From: Salipiger sp. H15
GTDB taxonomy: Bacteria; Pseudomonadota; Alphaproteobacteria; Rhodobacterales; Rhodobacteraceae
NCBI RefSeq assembly: GCF_040409955.1
Contig: NZ_CP123385.1
Span: forward strand, 248,001-312,000
Length of the DNA stretch: 64,000 nucleotides
Direction of reading: 5' to 3'
Shown: positions 9,538-17,804 of the stretch, one piece after another
Layout: each line of letters starts with the position of its first letter
Position numbering within the stretch: position 1 is the stretch's first letter
The notes under the pieces: model-generated
What the model saw: the letters and a program-made list of their open reading frames with translations, nothing else
Told to the model about the DNA's origin: nothing
The model's database searches: none
Translations under genes and position numbers: made by a program

Positions 9538-11139
9538 TCAGTCATGCCGGCCGGCCTCGCGCGCTTCCTTGTCCTTCAGCGAGGCATCGACCGCCGCGAT
9601 CAGCGAGCCCTCGGGCATCTCGGTGACGCCGGCCATCAGCAGGCCGAGCTCGGTCTGGTCGGTCTCGTCCGGCATGCGCTCGCCCATGATCCGGCCGTCG
9701 AACATCACCGCGATGCGGTCCGAGAGCGAGAAGATCTCATCGAGCTCGACCGAGACCAGCAGGATCGCCTTGCCCTTGTCGCGCAGGCGGATGATCTCCT
9801 GGTGGATGAACTCGATGGCACCGATGTCGACGCCGCGGGTGGGCTGGCCGATCAGCAGCACGTCGGGGTCGCGCTCGATCTCGCGCGCGAGCACGATCTT
9901 CTGCTGGTTGCCGCCCGAGAAGTTGCGCGCCGCGAGATTGGGGTTGGGCGGGCGCACGTCGTAGCGGGTCATTTTGTCCTGCGCCTCTTCCTTGATCAGC
10001 GCATTGTTCATCAGCATGCCCGACTGGTAGCGCGGGTCGCGGTGGTAGCCGAAGACGGTATTCTCCCAGGCGGTGTAGGCCATGATCAGCCCCTCTTCCT
10101 GCCGGTCCTCCGGCACATGGCCGATGCCGGCGGCGCGGCGGGCGCTGCCGTCGGAGCCGGGCCCGGAGAGCGGCAGCGGCGCGCCCTTCATGGTGATCGA
10201 GCCGGTTGCACCCGCGTAGCCGCCCAGCACCTCGAGGAGTTCCGACTGACCGTTGCCGGCGACCCCGGCGATGCCCAGCACCTCGCCCGCGCGCAGCTGC
10301 AGCGACACGCCCTTGAGCCGTTCGACCCCGGCCTCGTCCACGTGGCGCAGGTTCTGCACGTCGAGCAGCACCTCGCCCGGATGCGCGGGGGTTTTGTCGA
10401 CGCGCAGCAGCACCTTGCGCCCGACCATCAGCTCGGCGAGCTGCTCGGGCGAGGTCTCGGCGGTCTTGACGGTGGCGGTCATCTGGCCGCGGCGCATCAC
10501 CGAGACCGTGTCGGTGATCTCCATGATCTCGCGCAGCTTGTGGGTGATCAGGATGACGGTCTTTCCCTCGGCCCGCAGGTGGTCGAGGATGCGGAAGAGG
10601 TGGTCGGCCTCGGCCGGGGTCAGCACCCCGGTCGGCTCGTCGAGGATGAGGATGTCGGCCTGGCGGTAGAGCGCCTTGAGGATCTCGACGCGCTGCTGGT
10701 GACCGACCGAGAGGTTCTCGACCAGTTCGTCGGGATCGACCGACAGCTCGTATTCCTCGGCCAGCTGCTTCAGCACGCCGCGGGCGCGCGCCAGCGAGGG
10801 GCGCAGCATCGGGCCGTCCTCGGCACCGAGGATGACGTTCTCGAGCACGGTGAAGTTCTGCACCAGCTTGAAGTGCTGGAACACCATGCCGATGCCGGCC
10901 GAGATCGCGGCCTGGCTGTCGGTGATGTCCTTGTGCGATCCGTTGACCCAGATCTCGCCGGCGTCGGCCTTGTAGAAGCCGTAGAGGATCGACATGAGCG
11001 TCGATTTCCCTGCGCCGTTCTCGCCGATGATGCCGTGGATGGTGCCGGGCATCACGCGGATCGAGATGTCCTTGTTGGCCTGGACGGGGCCGAAGGCCTT
11101 GGAAATGCCCTTCAGCTCGATGGCGGGGGTGTCGTTCAT
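9538..11139 (-). CDS. ABC importer ATPase with two nucleotide-binding domains (BMP/nucleoside-type)
   Basis: A 533-residue fused ATPase. Domain 1 (about 7-240) has Walker A GENGAGKST, signature LSVGHQQRVEIL and Walker B ILILDEPTGVL. Domain 2 (about 255-510) has a degenerate Walker A GVAGNGQSE, signature FSGGNQQKIVLA and a Walker B LLIGQPTRGVD in which the catalytic Glu is replaced by Gln. Such asymmetry is normal for RbsA/NupO-like proteins, where one site is hydrolytically weak. It powers the two permeases downstream. Two hairpins lie in the 118-base gap separating it from the binding-protein gene. Confidence 0.95.
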   Translation of the reverse strand: MNDTPAIELKGISKAFGPVQANKDISIRVMPGTIHGIIGENGAGKSTLMSILYGFYKADAGEIWVNGSHKDITDSQAAISAGIGMVFQHFKLVQNFTVLENVILGAEDGPMLRPSLARARGVLKQLAEEYELSVDPDELVENLSVGHQQRVEILKALYRQADILILDEPTGVLTPAEADHLFRILDHLRAEGKTVILITHKLREIMEITDTVSVMRRGQMTATVKTAETSPEQLAELMVGRKVLLRVDKTPAHPGEVLLDVQNLRHVDEAGVERLKGVSLQLRAGEVLGIAGVAGNGQSELLEVLGGYAGATGSITMKGAPLPLSGPGSDGSARRAAGIGHVPEDRQEEGLIMAYTAWENTVFGYHRDPRYQSGMLMNNALIKEEAQDKMTRYDVRPPNPNLAARNFSGGNQQKIVLAREIERDPDVLLIGQPTRGVDIGAIEFIHQEIIRLRDKGKAILLVSVELDEIFSLSDRIAVMFDGRIMGERMPDETDQTELGLLMAGVTEMPEGSLIAAVDASLKDKEAREAGRHD

Positions 11140-11166
11140 GCGAAGCCTCGCGGCATTGGAAAGTAC

Positions 11167-11198
11167 GGCCCGGCCTCATCTAATCGAGGAACCGGGCC
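11167..11198 (-). promoter_or_regulatory. RNA hairpin ahead of the importer ATPase gene
   Basis: GGCCCGG (11167-11173) pairs with CCGGGCC (11192-11198), and inside it CCTC pairs with GAGG. It lies 28 bases before the ATPase ATG and just after the terminator-like stem. It may stabilise the processed downstream mRNA or modulate translation. Confidence 0.45.
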
Positions 11199-11209
11199 AC
11201 ACGAAAGCA

Positions 11210-11243
11210 GAAAACGGGGACACGGCATCAGCCGCGCCCCCGT
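11210..11243 (-). terminator. Rho-independent terminator/attenuator inside the importer operon
   Basis: ACGGGGACACGGC (11214-11226) pairs with GCCGCGCCCCCGT (11231-11243) around a four-base loop with two mismatches. On the minus strand the stem is followed by TTTT. Placed directly after the binding-protein gene, it would let that gene be made in excess over the membrane components, a common arrangement for ABC importers. Confidence 0.7.
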
Positions 11244-11257
11244 CCGTCAAGTCCCTA

Positions 11258-12262
11258 TCAGAAGTTCAGGGCCGGGCAGCTGTCATCCGCCGAGTAGTCG
11301 TGGACCTCGATCTCGCCCGCGATGATCTTCTCCGCGGCGGCGTCCACGGCCGCCTTCATGTCGTCGGAGACCAGCGAGGCGTTGTTCTCGTCGAGCGCGT
11401 AGCCGACGCCGTTCTCGGCGAGGCCCAGCACCTTGACGCCGGTCTCGAGGTCGGGGCCAGCGGTCATCGCCTCGGCCACGGCCACGTCGACGCGCTTGAG
11501 CATCGAGGTCAGGACCTTGCCCGGGTGCAGGTAGTTCTGGTTGCTGTCCACGCCGATCGACAGGATGCCCTCGTCGGCGGCGGTCTGCAGCACGCCGAGA
11601 CCTGTGCCGCCGGCCGCGGCAAAGACCACGTCCGCGCCCTGGCTGATCTGCGCCTTGGTCAGCTCCGAGCCCTTCACCGGGTCGTTCCACGCGGCCGGGG
11701 TGGTGCCGGTCATGTTCGAGATGACCTTCATGTCGGCGTTCACCGCCTTGGCGCCCTGGGCGTAGCCGCAGGCGAACTTGCGGATCAGCGGGATGTCCAT
11801 GCCGCCGACGAAGCCGACGGTGCCCGACTTCGAGGCCATCGCGGCCAGCATGCCGACGAGGTAGGAGCCCTCATGCTCGGAGAAGAGGATCGACAGCACG
11901 TTCGGGTGCTCGGCCGGGTCGACGAAACCGTCGATGGTGACGAACTTGGTGTCCGGGTAGTCCGCGGCGACCGAGGCGATCGGCGAGGACATCGAGAAGC
12001 CGGTGGTCACGACCGGGTTGAACCCGGCCTCGGCGAAGCGGCGCAGGGCCTGCTCGCGCTGTGCCTCGGACTGCAGCTCGATATCCTTGTACGCGCCGCC
12101 GGTTTCCTTGGCGTAGATCTCGGCGCCGTTGAAGGCCGCCTCGTTGAAGGACTTGTCGAACTTGCCGCCGAGATCGTAGATCAGCGCCGGATCCGCCAGC
12201 GCGGCGCCGGCGGTCAGGGCCAGCGTTGCGGCGGTGCCGAGGATGGATTTCATGAAGGTCAT
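11258..12262 (-). CDS. BMP-family periplasmic substrate-binding protein of the ABC importer
   Basis: A 334-residue protein with a signal peptide (about 1-23, cleaved after GAALA). The mature body shows the BMP/PnrA-like fold: LIYDLGGKFDKSFNEAAFNG at the start, GFVGGMDIPLIRKFACGYAQ in the middle and IGVDSNQNYLHPGKVLTSML towards the end. Family members bind purine nucleosides or related ligands (knowledge of the class); the ligand here is inferred only. Start at 12262 has a GGGAG site six bases away; a second ATG three codons in is possible. It is first in the operon, with a likely promoter about 80 bases upstream. Confidence 0.94.
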   Translation of the reverse strand: MTFMKSILGTAATLALTAGAALADPALIYDLGGKFDKSFNEAAFNGAEIYAKETGGAYKDIELQSEAQREQALRRFAEAGFNPVVTTGFSMSSPIASVAADYPDTKFVTIDGFVDPAEHPNVLSILFSEHEGSYLVGMLAAMASKSGTVGFVGGMDIPLIRKFACGYAQGAKAVNADMKVISNMTGTTPAAWNDPVKGSELTKAQISQGADVVFAAAGGTGLGVLQTAADEGILSIGVDSNQNYLHPGKVLTSMLKRVDVAVAEAMTAGPDLETGVKVLGLAENGVGYALDENNASLVSDDMKAAVDAAAEKIIAGEIEVHDYSADDSCPALNF

Positions 12263-12341
12263 GTCTTGCTCCCGGGTCTGGACGTGCGGGCATCTTTCAA
12301 CGGGCCCGCGAATTGGACTGCACTGTGGCAGATCATGCCCG

Positions 12342-12370
12342 ATTAATCCTGTGCCCTACCGGAGGGTCAA
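12342..12370 (-). promoter_or_regulatory. Sigma-70-like promoter of the BMP importer operon
   Basis: On the minus strand TTGACC (12365-12370) and ATTAAT (12342-12347) are separated by exactly 17 bases, ending about 80 bases before the binding-protein ATG. No riboswitch-like structure was evident in the leader. Confidence 0.5.
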
Positions 12371-12420
12371 CAGGTTTTTGCAAGTCCATGCACGGGGTTG
12401 GCCCAGCGTTGCATCTGACC

Positions 12421-12840
12421 TCAGGTCAGCGCCCGGCACATGAGCAGCGCGTCGTCGCGGCTGCCATCCGCATGACGGTAATAGCCTTTCCGGCGACCGG
12501 AGGTGGTGTAGCCGCAGGCCTCGTAGAAGCCGATCGCGGGCTGGTTCGCCGCGGCGACCTCGAGAAACACCTGCGCCGCGCCGCGGGCCGCGGCCTCGGC
12601 CTCGAACATTGCGAGCAGCGCGCGGCCGACACCCCGGCGCTGCTGCGCGGGATCGGTGGCCAGGGCGAGAATCTCCGCCTCGTCCAGCACGACCCGCCCC
12701 AGCACGAAGCCGCCCTGTGCGCTCACCAGCAAGCTGCTCGGCTGCGCAAGCGTGCCTTCGAAGGCGCGCGCGCTCCAGGGCTCCATGTGGACATAGGCGC
12801 GGGCCGCGATGGCGGCCAGATCGGCGGCGGAGAGACTCAC
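12421..12840 (-). CDS. rimI: RimI-type GNAT N-acetyltransferase
   Basis: A 139-residue GNAT enzyme. The acetyl-CoA pyrophosphate loop DPAQQRRGVGRALLAMFE and the following FLEVAAANQPAIGFYEACGY are the RimI signature. It acetylates the N terminus of ribosomal protein S18 or other proteins. A GTG at 12840, four bases after the TsaB stop, gives the normal family length and was chosen over an upstream ATG lying inside tsaB. The order Nfu, TsaB, RimI on one strand is the usual roseobacter arrangement. Confidence 0.88.
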   Translation of the reverse strand: MSLSAADLAAIAARAYVHMEPWSARAFEGTLAQPSSLLVSAQGGFVLGRVVLDEAEILALATDPAQQRRGVGRALLAMFEAEAAARGAAQVFLEVAAANQPAIGFYEACGYTTSGRRKGYYRHADGSRDDALLMCRALT

Positions 12841-12844
12841 CGGA

Positions 12845-13408
12845 TCAGTCGAGCAGCCGCGGCGGTGCATCGCGCGAGGGCGCGGCATCGGCGGGGCGGA
12901 TGTAGAGCGGCGCGGGGCGCAGGCCGGGCTCCTTCAGCGCGGCGGCGCGGGCGATGCGGATCGCCAGCTCTCGCGGATCGGGCGGCAGGAGCGCGTCGAT
13001 GCCCTCGGCCTCCACGAGCTCGGGCGCCTCGGTGTGGCGCTGCACGTAGATCTGCCCGCGCGGCGCAGGCACCCCGGCGAGCGCTTCGGGCGCGTCGAGA
13101 TGGATCGCCTCGAAGGTGCTGACGCCGACCGCGGGCCTGCCGAGCCCCAGCGCCAGCCCGCGCGCGGTCGAGACCGAGATGCGGATGCCGGTGAAGTTGC
13201 CGGGCCCGACCCCCACCGCGATGCGGTCGAGATCGCCCCAGCTTGCCCCGCCCTCGGCCAGCACTTCCTCGAGCAGCGGCATCAGCCGCTCGGCCTGCCC
13301 CCGGCCCATCTCCTCGGCGCGGGCGGCAAGCACGGCGTCGCCGCGCAGCAAAGCGGCCGCGCAATGCGCGGCCGATGTGTCGAAGGCTAGGATCAAGAGA
13401 TCACCCAT
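12845..13408 (-). CDS. tsaB: tRNA threonylcarbamoyladenosine biosynthesis protein TsaB
   Basis: A 187-residue protein, slightly short for the family. It opens MGDLLILAFDTSAAHCAAAL, the ASKHA-fold first strand, and carries GVGPGNFTGIRISVSTARGL, the TsaB hallmark. It is the partner and scaffold of TsaD in making t6A37 of ANN-decoding tRNAs. The ATG at 13408 was chosen because everything upstream in frame overlaps the Nfu gene without homology. It is tightly linked to rimI (four-base gap). Confidence 0.92.
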   Translation of the reverse strand: MGDLLILAFDTSAAHCAAALLRGDAVLAARAEEMGRGQAERLMPLLEEVLAEGGASWGDLDRIAVGVGPGNFTGIRISVSTARGLALGLGRPAVGVSTFEAIHLDAPEALAGVPAPRGQIYVQRHTEAPELVEAEGIDALLPPDPRELAIRIARAAALKEPGLRPAPLYIRPADAAPSRDAPPRLLD

Positions 13409-13424
13409 AGAGGGAACCGGCCGC

Positions 13425-13985
13425 TCAGACGGCGACCGGGCGCACCTCGGTGACCTCGGGGATGTAATGGCGCAGCAGGTTCTCGATGCCCATCTTGAGG
13501 GTGAGCGTCGAGGACGGGCAGCCGGCGCAGGCGCCCTGCATGTGCAGGTAGACGACGCCGCGGTCAAAGCCGTGGAAGGTGATGTCGCCACCGTCCTGCG
13601 CCACGGCCGGGCGCACGCGGCTGTCGAGCAGCTCCTTGATCTGGCCGACGATCTCGGCGTCCTCGCCGGTGAATTCCTTGTGGCCCGAGGCGCGCGCCTC
13701 GCCGGCCATCACCGGCTCGCCGGACTGGAAATGTTCCATGATCGCGCCGAGGACGGCGGGCTTCACGTGATCCCAGTCAGCGGCCTCGTCCTTCGTCACG
13801 GTGACGAAGTCATTGCCGAAGAACACGCCGGTCACGCCCTTCACGCCGAAGAGGCGCTTGGCGAGCGGCGAGGTTTCGGCGCCTTCAGGGCTGGGGAAAT
13901 CCGCGGTGCCGGCCTCGAGCACGGTCTGGCCCGGCAGGAACTTCAGCGTCGCGGGGTTCGGGGTGGATTCGGTCTGGATGAACAT
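13425..13985 (-). CDS. Nfu-type iron-sulfur cluster carrier (Nfu_N plus NifU C-terminal domain)
   Basis: A 186-residue Fe-S carrier. Residues 1-90 are the Nfu_N domain, starting MFIQTESTPNPATLKFLPG. Residues about 105-180 are the NifU-like domain with the cluster-binding CxxC in MQGACAGCPSSTLTLKMGIE. A dimer holds a [4Fe-4S] cluster for delivery to apo-enzymes. Start at 13985 matches the invariant family N terminus. It leads the tsaB-rimI unit with a 16-base gap. Confidence 0.93.
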   Translation of the reverse strand: MFIQTESTPNPATLKFLPGQTVLEAGTADFPSPEGAETSPLAKRLFGVKGVTGVFFGNDFVTVTKDEAADWDHVKPAVLGAIMEHFQSGEPVMAGEARASGHKEFTGEDAEIVGQIKELLDSRVRPAVAQDGGDITFHGFDRGVVYLHMQGACAGCPSSTLTLKMGIENLLRHYIPEVTEVRPVAV

Positions 13986-14095
13986 CTGCGAAATACCTTT
14001 CTGCGGGCTGCCCTCTATATGCGCCGCCGCCGCCCGGACGTCAAGTTTTGGAACGGTTCTAAAGTGCATCCGGCGGCGTTGTAAGGCCAGCCGCC

Positions 14096-14551
14096 TCAGG
14101 TGATGGCCTCGAGCCGCTCCTTGGACATGTCGCCCGGAACGATGGTCAGCGGTATCGGCAGGCTGCCCGAGCTGCGCGTCATCTGCGTGACCAGCGGCCC
14201 CGGCCCCTTCTTGTCGGCGGCGGCGCCCAGCACCAGCACGCCGATGGTGGGATCGTCGCTCACCTGCCCGAGGATCTCGGTCACCGGGTCGCCCTCGCGG
14301 ATCACCAGCTCGGGGTCCACCCCCTGCCGGTCACGCATCCACTTGGCAAAGACCTCGTAATGCGCCTCGATGCGTTCACGCGCCTCGGCACGCATGATGT
14401 CCCCGACCCCGATCCAGTGGTTGAATTCGTCCGGCGCGATCACCGACAGGATCGCCACCCCGCCCCCGGTCTTGGCCGCCCGCATCGCGGCGAACCGCAT
14501 GGCGTTGAGGCATTCGCGGCTGTCATCCAGCACGACGAGAAACTTGCGCAT
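14096..14551 (-). CDS. Universal stress protein (UspA family)
   Basis: A 151-residue single Usp domain. It starts MRKFLVVLDDSRECLNAMRF and contains the ATP-binding style loop LVLGAAADKKGPGPLVTQMT followed by IPLTIVPG. This is the usual nucleotide-binding G-2x-G-9x-G(S/T) region in a modified form. Role: generic stress and energy-state response. An AGGAGA site precedes the ATG at 14551. It lies 110 bases upstream of the Nfu gene on the same strand. Confidence 0.88.
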   Translation of the reverse strand: MRKFLVVLDDSRECLNAMRFAAMRAAKTGGGVAILSVIAPDEFNHWIGVGDIMRAEARERIEAHYEVFAKWMRDRQGVDPELVIREGDPVTEILGQVSDDPTIGVLVLGAAADKKGPGPLVTQMTRSSGSLPIPLTIVPGDMSKERLEAIT

Positions 14552-14624
14552 CCCTTGGTCTCCTTCGCGGCGATCATGGCGCAGGGGCAAGGCTCAGGCA
14601 ACGGCCTTTTGGGAGCAGCAAAAT

Positions 14625-15854
14625 TCAGCGCTCGAGACGGCCCGCCACGCCGCGCGCCGCCGGGCGCAGCATCCGCGTGCCGAGCCAGCCTCCCAGCGCC
14701 GTGAGCGCCTGCGCGAACCCGAGCCAGATCAGCGCCGCGACGGCGACCGCATGGTCCGACAGGCGCACGAGCGTGCGGAAGGTCCGCGACTTGCCCAGCA
14801 CCTCCATCACCCCGCGCGTCTCCGAGCCCGCCACGTCCGACACCCGCGCCAGCCGCGCCGCGTCCTCGGCGCTGTCGACATGGCGCAGCAGCAGCACGCC
14901 GTCGGTCATCGAGGTGTTGCGCACCACCCGGCTCACGTCGCCCGCCACCGCCTCGGTGCGCGCGAGCCGCGCCGTGTCGGCGGCGTCGCCGGTCCCGGCG
15001 AGCAGGCGGCGCAGCATCGCCGGGTCCATCGCCCGGCCAAGCTCGTCGAGGAACCCCGGCGTCAGGGTGCGCAGCCGCCGCCCCATGCGCAGCGCGGTCG
15101 AGCCCGCCTTGACCGAGGCCGAGGTGCCGCCGGTGAACACCAGCGCGCCGGTGGCGGCGAGCCCGACGGTGGCAAGCGTCACCTCGACCTCGTCCACCTC
15201 GTCCCCCGCGAGATACGCCATCCCCGCCCGCCGCAGGGCGTTGAGGTCGCCGATCGGTGTCAGCTCCAGCGGGATGCCGCAATAGGCGAGCATTTCCAGC
15301 GACGGGCAATTGGCGATGTCGGCGGCGCAGATGCCGCAGGCCTCGACCTTGGCGCCGACGCTCTCCTTCTGCTCGCGCAGCGCGGCGATCTGCTCGGCCT
15401 GCTCGATCCCCGGCGTCACCCCGACCCGCGCCGCCACCGGCAGCAGCATGTCGATCCTGTCGAGGTCTTCCTCCGCCAAGGCGGAGCCGATCTCCTCGCC
15501 GAGCCGCCGGGGCGTCAGCGCATGGGCGAGCGCCCGGTCGAGCGCCTCGCGCACCTCGGCTTCGCTGGCGCGCAGGAAGGGCCGCGCAAAGGGATTGGTG
15601 GTAAGCGCCCAGACCGCAAGCGCGAGGCTCAGCAGCAGCGGCAGCGCCCGGATGATCCGCGCCAGCCTCCGCCGGGGCCGCCGCCGCGCAGGCCTCCGCG
15701 CGGGGCCCGGCGCGCGCGCCACGGCCGCGCCCTGCCCCGTCTCGACCCGCGGCGCGCCATGGGCAGACGCGGCATCAAAGTGCCGCTCGGCCCGCAGCAC
15801 GGCGCGCTGCGGCTCGGCGGGGCGTGTCGCGCGGAGCGGCGGCTCGCGGCGCAA
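14625..15854 (-). CDS. Conserved membrane protein of unknown function, linked to branched-chain aminotransferase
   Basis: A 409-residue protein I do not recognise as a named family. The first 60 residues are Arg/Pro/Ala-rich and probably disordered and cytosolic. A membrane helix follows (RALPLLLSLALAVWALTT, about 68-87). A large extracytoplasmic region of predicted helices has four cysteines in the segment EACGICAADIANC and EMLAYCGIP. Hydrophobic hairpins occur near 230-255 and 365-390. It starts four bases after the aminotransferase stop, so it is co-transcribed. The clustered cysteines suggest disulfides or metal binding. The first ATG was used; a later start would shorten the disordered head. 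Confidence 0.75.
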   Translation of the reverse strand: MRREPPLRATRPAEPQRAVLRAERHFDAASAHGAPRVETGQGAAVARAPGPARRPARRRPRRRLARIIRALPLLLSLALAVWALTTNPFARPFLRASEAEVREALDRALAHALTPRRLGEEIGSALAEEDLDRIDMLLPVAARVGVTPGIEQAEQIAALREQKESVGAKVEACGICAADIANCPSLEMLAYCGIPLELTPIGDLNALRRAGMAYLAGDEVDEVEVTLATVGLAATGALVFTGGTSASVKAGSTALRMGRRLRTLTPGFLDELGRAMDPAMLRRLLAGTGDAADTARLARTEAVAGDVSRVVRNTSMTDGVLLLRHVDSAEDAARLARVSDVAGSETRGVMEVLGKSRTFRTLVRLSDHAVAVAALIWLGFAQALTALGGWLGTRMLRPAARGVAGRLER

Positions 15855-15857
15855 GGC

Positions 15858-16721
15858 TCAGCCTTCGGTCAGCGCCCAGTCCCAGTAGAGCTCGCGCACG
15901 CGGCGCGTCACGGGACCGATCTGGTAGCTGGTGTCCTCGAAGCCCGAGACCGGCGTCACCTTCTGCAGGTTGCCCGACAGGAAGACCTCGTCCGCGCCCT
16001 CGAAATCCTCGAAGGACAGCACCGCCTCGTGCACCTCCATGCCGTCGGCGCGCATGTTCCGGATGTGGCGCGCGCGGGTGATGCCCGACAGGAAGGTGCC
16101 GTTGGCGATCGGCGTGAAGACCGCGCCGTCCTTGACCATGAAGACGTTGGCCGTGGCGCTTTCCGCCACGTTGCCGAGCGCGTCGGCCACCAGAGCATTG
16201 CTGAAGCCGCGCGTGCGCACGTCCTTCAGCATCCGCGCGTTGTTGGGGTATAGGCAACCGGCCTTGGCGTTGCAGACCGAGCTTTCCAGCAGCGGCCGGC
16301 AGAAGCGGGTGCGGCCGAGATGCGCCGCCGCGCCTTCGGGTGCCATCGGGATTTCCTCGAGCGAGATGGCAAAGGCGGTGCCCTCCTCGCCCGGCACGAT
16401 GGCCGAGGCGTCGCCCTGCGTCGCCCAGTACATCGGGCGGATGTAGATGGCCGCCTCCCTGGGATAGGCCGCGAGCCCTTCCCAGACGATCTGCACCATC
16501 TCCTCGGTCGAGACGAACGGCGTCAGCATCAGCGCGACGGCCGAGCGGTTGATCCGCGCACAATGGGCATAGAGGTCGGGCGCGATGCCGTTGACGTAGC
16601 GCGCCCCGTCGAAGACCGAGCTGCCGAGCCACGCGGCGTGATCGGCGCCGCGCATGATCATCACGTCGCCGTCGTGCCAGGTGCCCTGGAAATAGGTGCG
16701 GATGTTCTTGCCCGTTGCCAT
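15858..16721 (-). CDS. Branched-chain amino acid aminotransferase (PLP fold type IV)
   Basis: A 287-residue enzyme that interconverts branched-chain amino acids and 2-oxo acids with glutamate. Visible are GSSVFDGARYVNG near the N terminus, IYIRPMYWATQG, the PLP lysine in VCNAKAGCLYPNN (Lys153), GNVAESATANVFMV and the phosphate-binding GTFLSGITRARHI. The substitution CLYPNN for the more usual GNYA pattern places it in the roseobacter subgroup that is sometimes annotated only as aminotransferase class IV. An aminodeoxychorismate lyase or D-amino acid transaminase role is less likely. It is followed four bases later by the membrane protein gene. Confidence 0.88.
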   Translation of the reverse strand: MATGKNIRTYFQGTWHDGDVMIMRGADHAAWLGSSVFDGARYVNGIAPDLYAHCARINRSAVALMLTPFVSTEEMVQIVWEGLAAYPREAAIYIRPMYWATQGDASAIVPGEEGTAFAISLEEIPMAPEGAAAHLGRTRFCRPLLESSVCNAKAGCLYPNNARMLKDVRTRGFSNALVADALGNVAESATANVFMVKDGAVFTPIANGTFLSGITRARHIRNMRADGMEVHEAVLSFEDFEGADEVFLSGNLQKVTPVSGFEDTSYQIGPVTRRVRELYWDWALTEG

Positions 16722-16837
16722 CTTCGTGTCTCCTTCGAAAGTTGCGCGGACCCTATGCCCGCGCGCCCGCAAGGTCCAGTGCGCGCGCGTCCGCCCTCAC
16801 GGAAGAGCGAGCCCCCCGCACCGCACCGAGGCAGGCC

Positions 16838-16859
16838 TTTCATCTTTCCCCAAATACTC
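16838..16859 (-). repeat. Dispersed extragenic motif, copy E
   Basis: In minus orientation it reads GAGTATTTGGGGAAAGATGA plus AA, nearly identical to copy D. It lies about 48 bases after the ZIP transporter stop, in the 185-base gap before the aminotransferase. Confidence 0.6.
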
Positions 16860-16906
16860 GCCTCCCGCCCCCTCCGCCCCGCGCCGGCGCCGGGCAGACG
16901 CGCCGC

Positions 16907-17680
16907 TCAGCCCAGCGTCACGTCGAGGAACATCATCAGGATGAGCCCGAAGAGCAGCCCGGTGGTCGCGCGCCGCTGGTGGCCGTTGCGGTGGGTCTCG
17001 GGGACGATCTCGTGGCTGATGATGTAGAGCATCGCGCCCGCGGCGAAGGTCAGCCCCCAGGGCAGCAGCACCGAGCTGACCGAGACCGCCAGCACGCCCA
17101 GCAGCGCCCCCACCGGCTCGACGAGCCCGGTCAGCGCGCTGTAGGAAAGCGCCTTCCACCGCGAGTAGCCGAGCCCGACCAGCGCCACCGCCACCGCCAG
17201 CCCCTCGGGCATGTCCTGCAGCGAGATGCCGGTCATCACCGAGAAACCGTTGGTCCGGTCGACGCCGTAGGCCACGCCGATCGACAGGCCCTCGGGGAAG
17301 TTGTGGATCGAGATTGCCAGCACGAAGAGCCAGATCCGCGCGAAGGTCGCCTGGTCGGCGCCGCCCTCGGGGCCGGTCTTGAAATGCTCGTGCGGGATCG
17401 CGTGGTTGAGCCAGGCGACGAAGCCCGCGCCGAAGGCGATGCCGAAGGCGGCGATGGCGGCGGCGGTCCAGACCGAGCCGGTCTGCTCCTGCGCCACCTC
17501 GATGCCCGGGATGATCAGCGAGAAATACGAGGCTGAGAGCATCACCCCCGCGGCGAAGCCCAGCATCATGTCCGACGTGGCCTGCGTCATCTTGCGCCCG
17601 ATCAGCGCCGGGATCGCCCCTGCCGTTGTCGCGAGCGCGGCGATCATCCCGCCACCGACGCCCCAGAGAATGTCCTGCAT
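16907..17680 (-). CDS. ZIP family divalent metal transporter
   Basis: A 257-residue, eight-helix membrane protein. The binuclear metal centre motifs are HNFPEGLSIGVAYG in helix 4 and DMPEGLAVAVALVGLG in helix 5. A histidine-bearing loop (NHAIPHEHFKTG) precedes helix 4. It imports zinc or related divalent cations into the cytosol. The ATG at 17680 with GGAGG ten bases before was preferred to a longer in-frame start. It diverges from the lactate dehydrogenase gene, with 124 bases between starts. No Zur box was recognised. Confidence 0.92.
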   Translation of the reverse strand: MQDILWGVGGGMIAALATTAGAIPALIGRKMTQATSDMMLGFAAGVMLSASYFSLIIPGIEVAQEQTGSVWTAAAIAAFGIAFGAGFVAWLNHAIPHEHFKTGPEGGADQATFARIWLFVLAISIHNFPEGLSIGVAYGVDRTNGFSVMTGISLQDMPEGLAVAVALVGLGYSRWKALSYSALTGLVEPVGALLGVLAVSVSSVLLPWGLTFAAGAMLYIISHEIVPETHRNGHQRRATTGLLFGLILMMFLDVTLG

Positions 17681-17804
17681 GTCGCCTCCGAACTGCTCCG
17701 GCGCACTAAAGGCACTCCGGGCAGAAGACACAAGCACATGTCATTGCGCCGTTATCCCGAAAGCGGTAAGGAAACCTGACCAGTCAGAGGAGGATGTCCG
17801 GCCC

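Noticed and set aside
12263..12420. Possible purine riboswitch in the BMP importer leader
   Set aside because: I could not fold a three-way junction with the conserved pyrimidine core; only a promoter and simple palindromes are visible.
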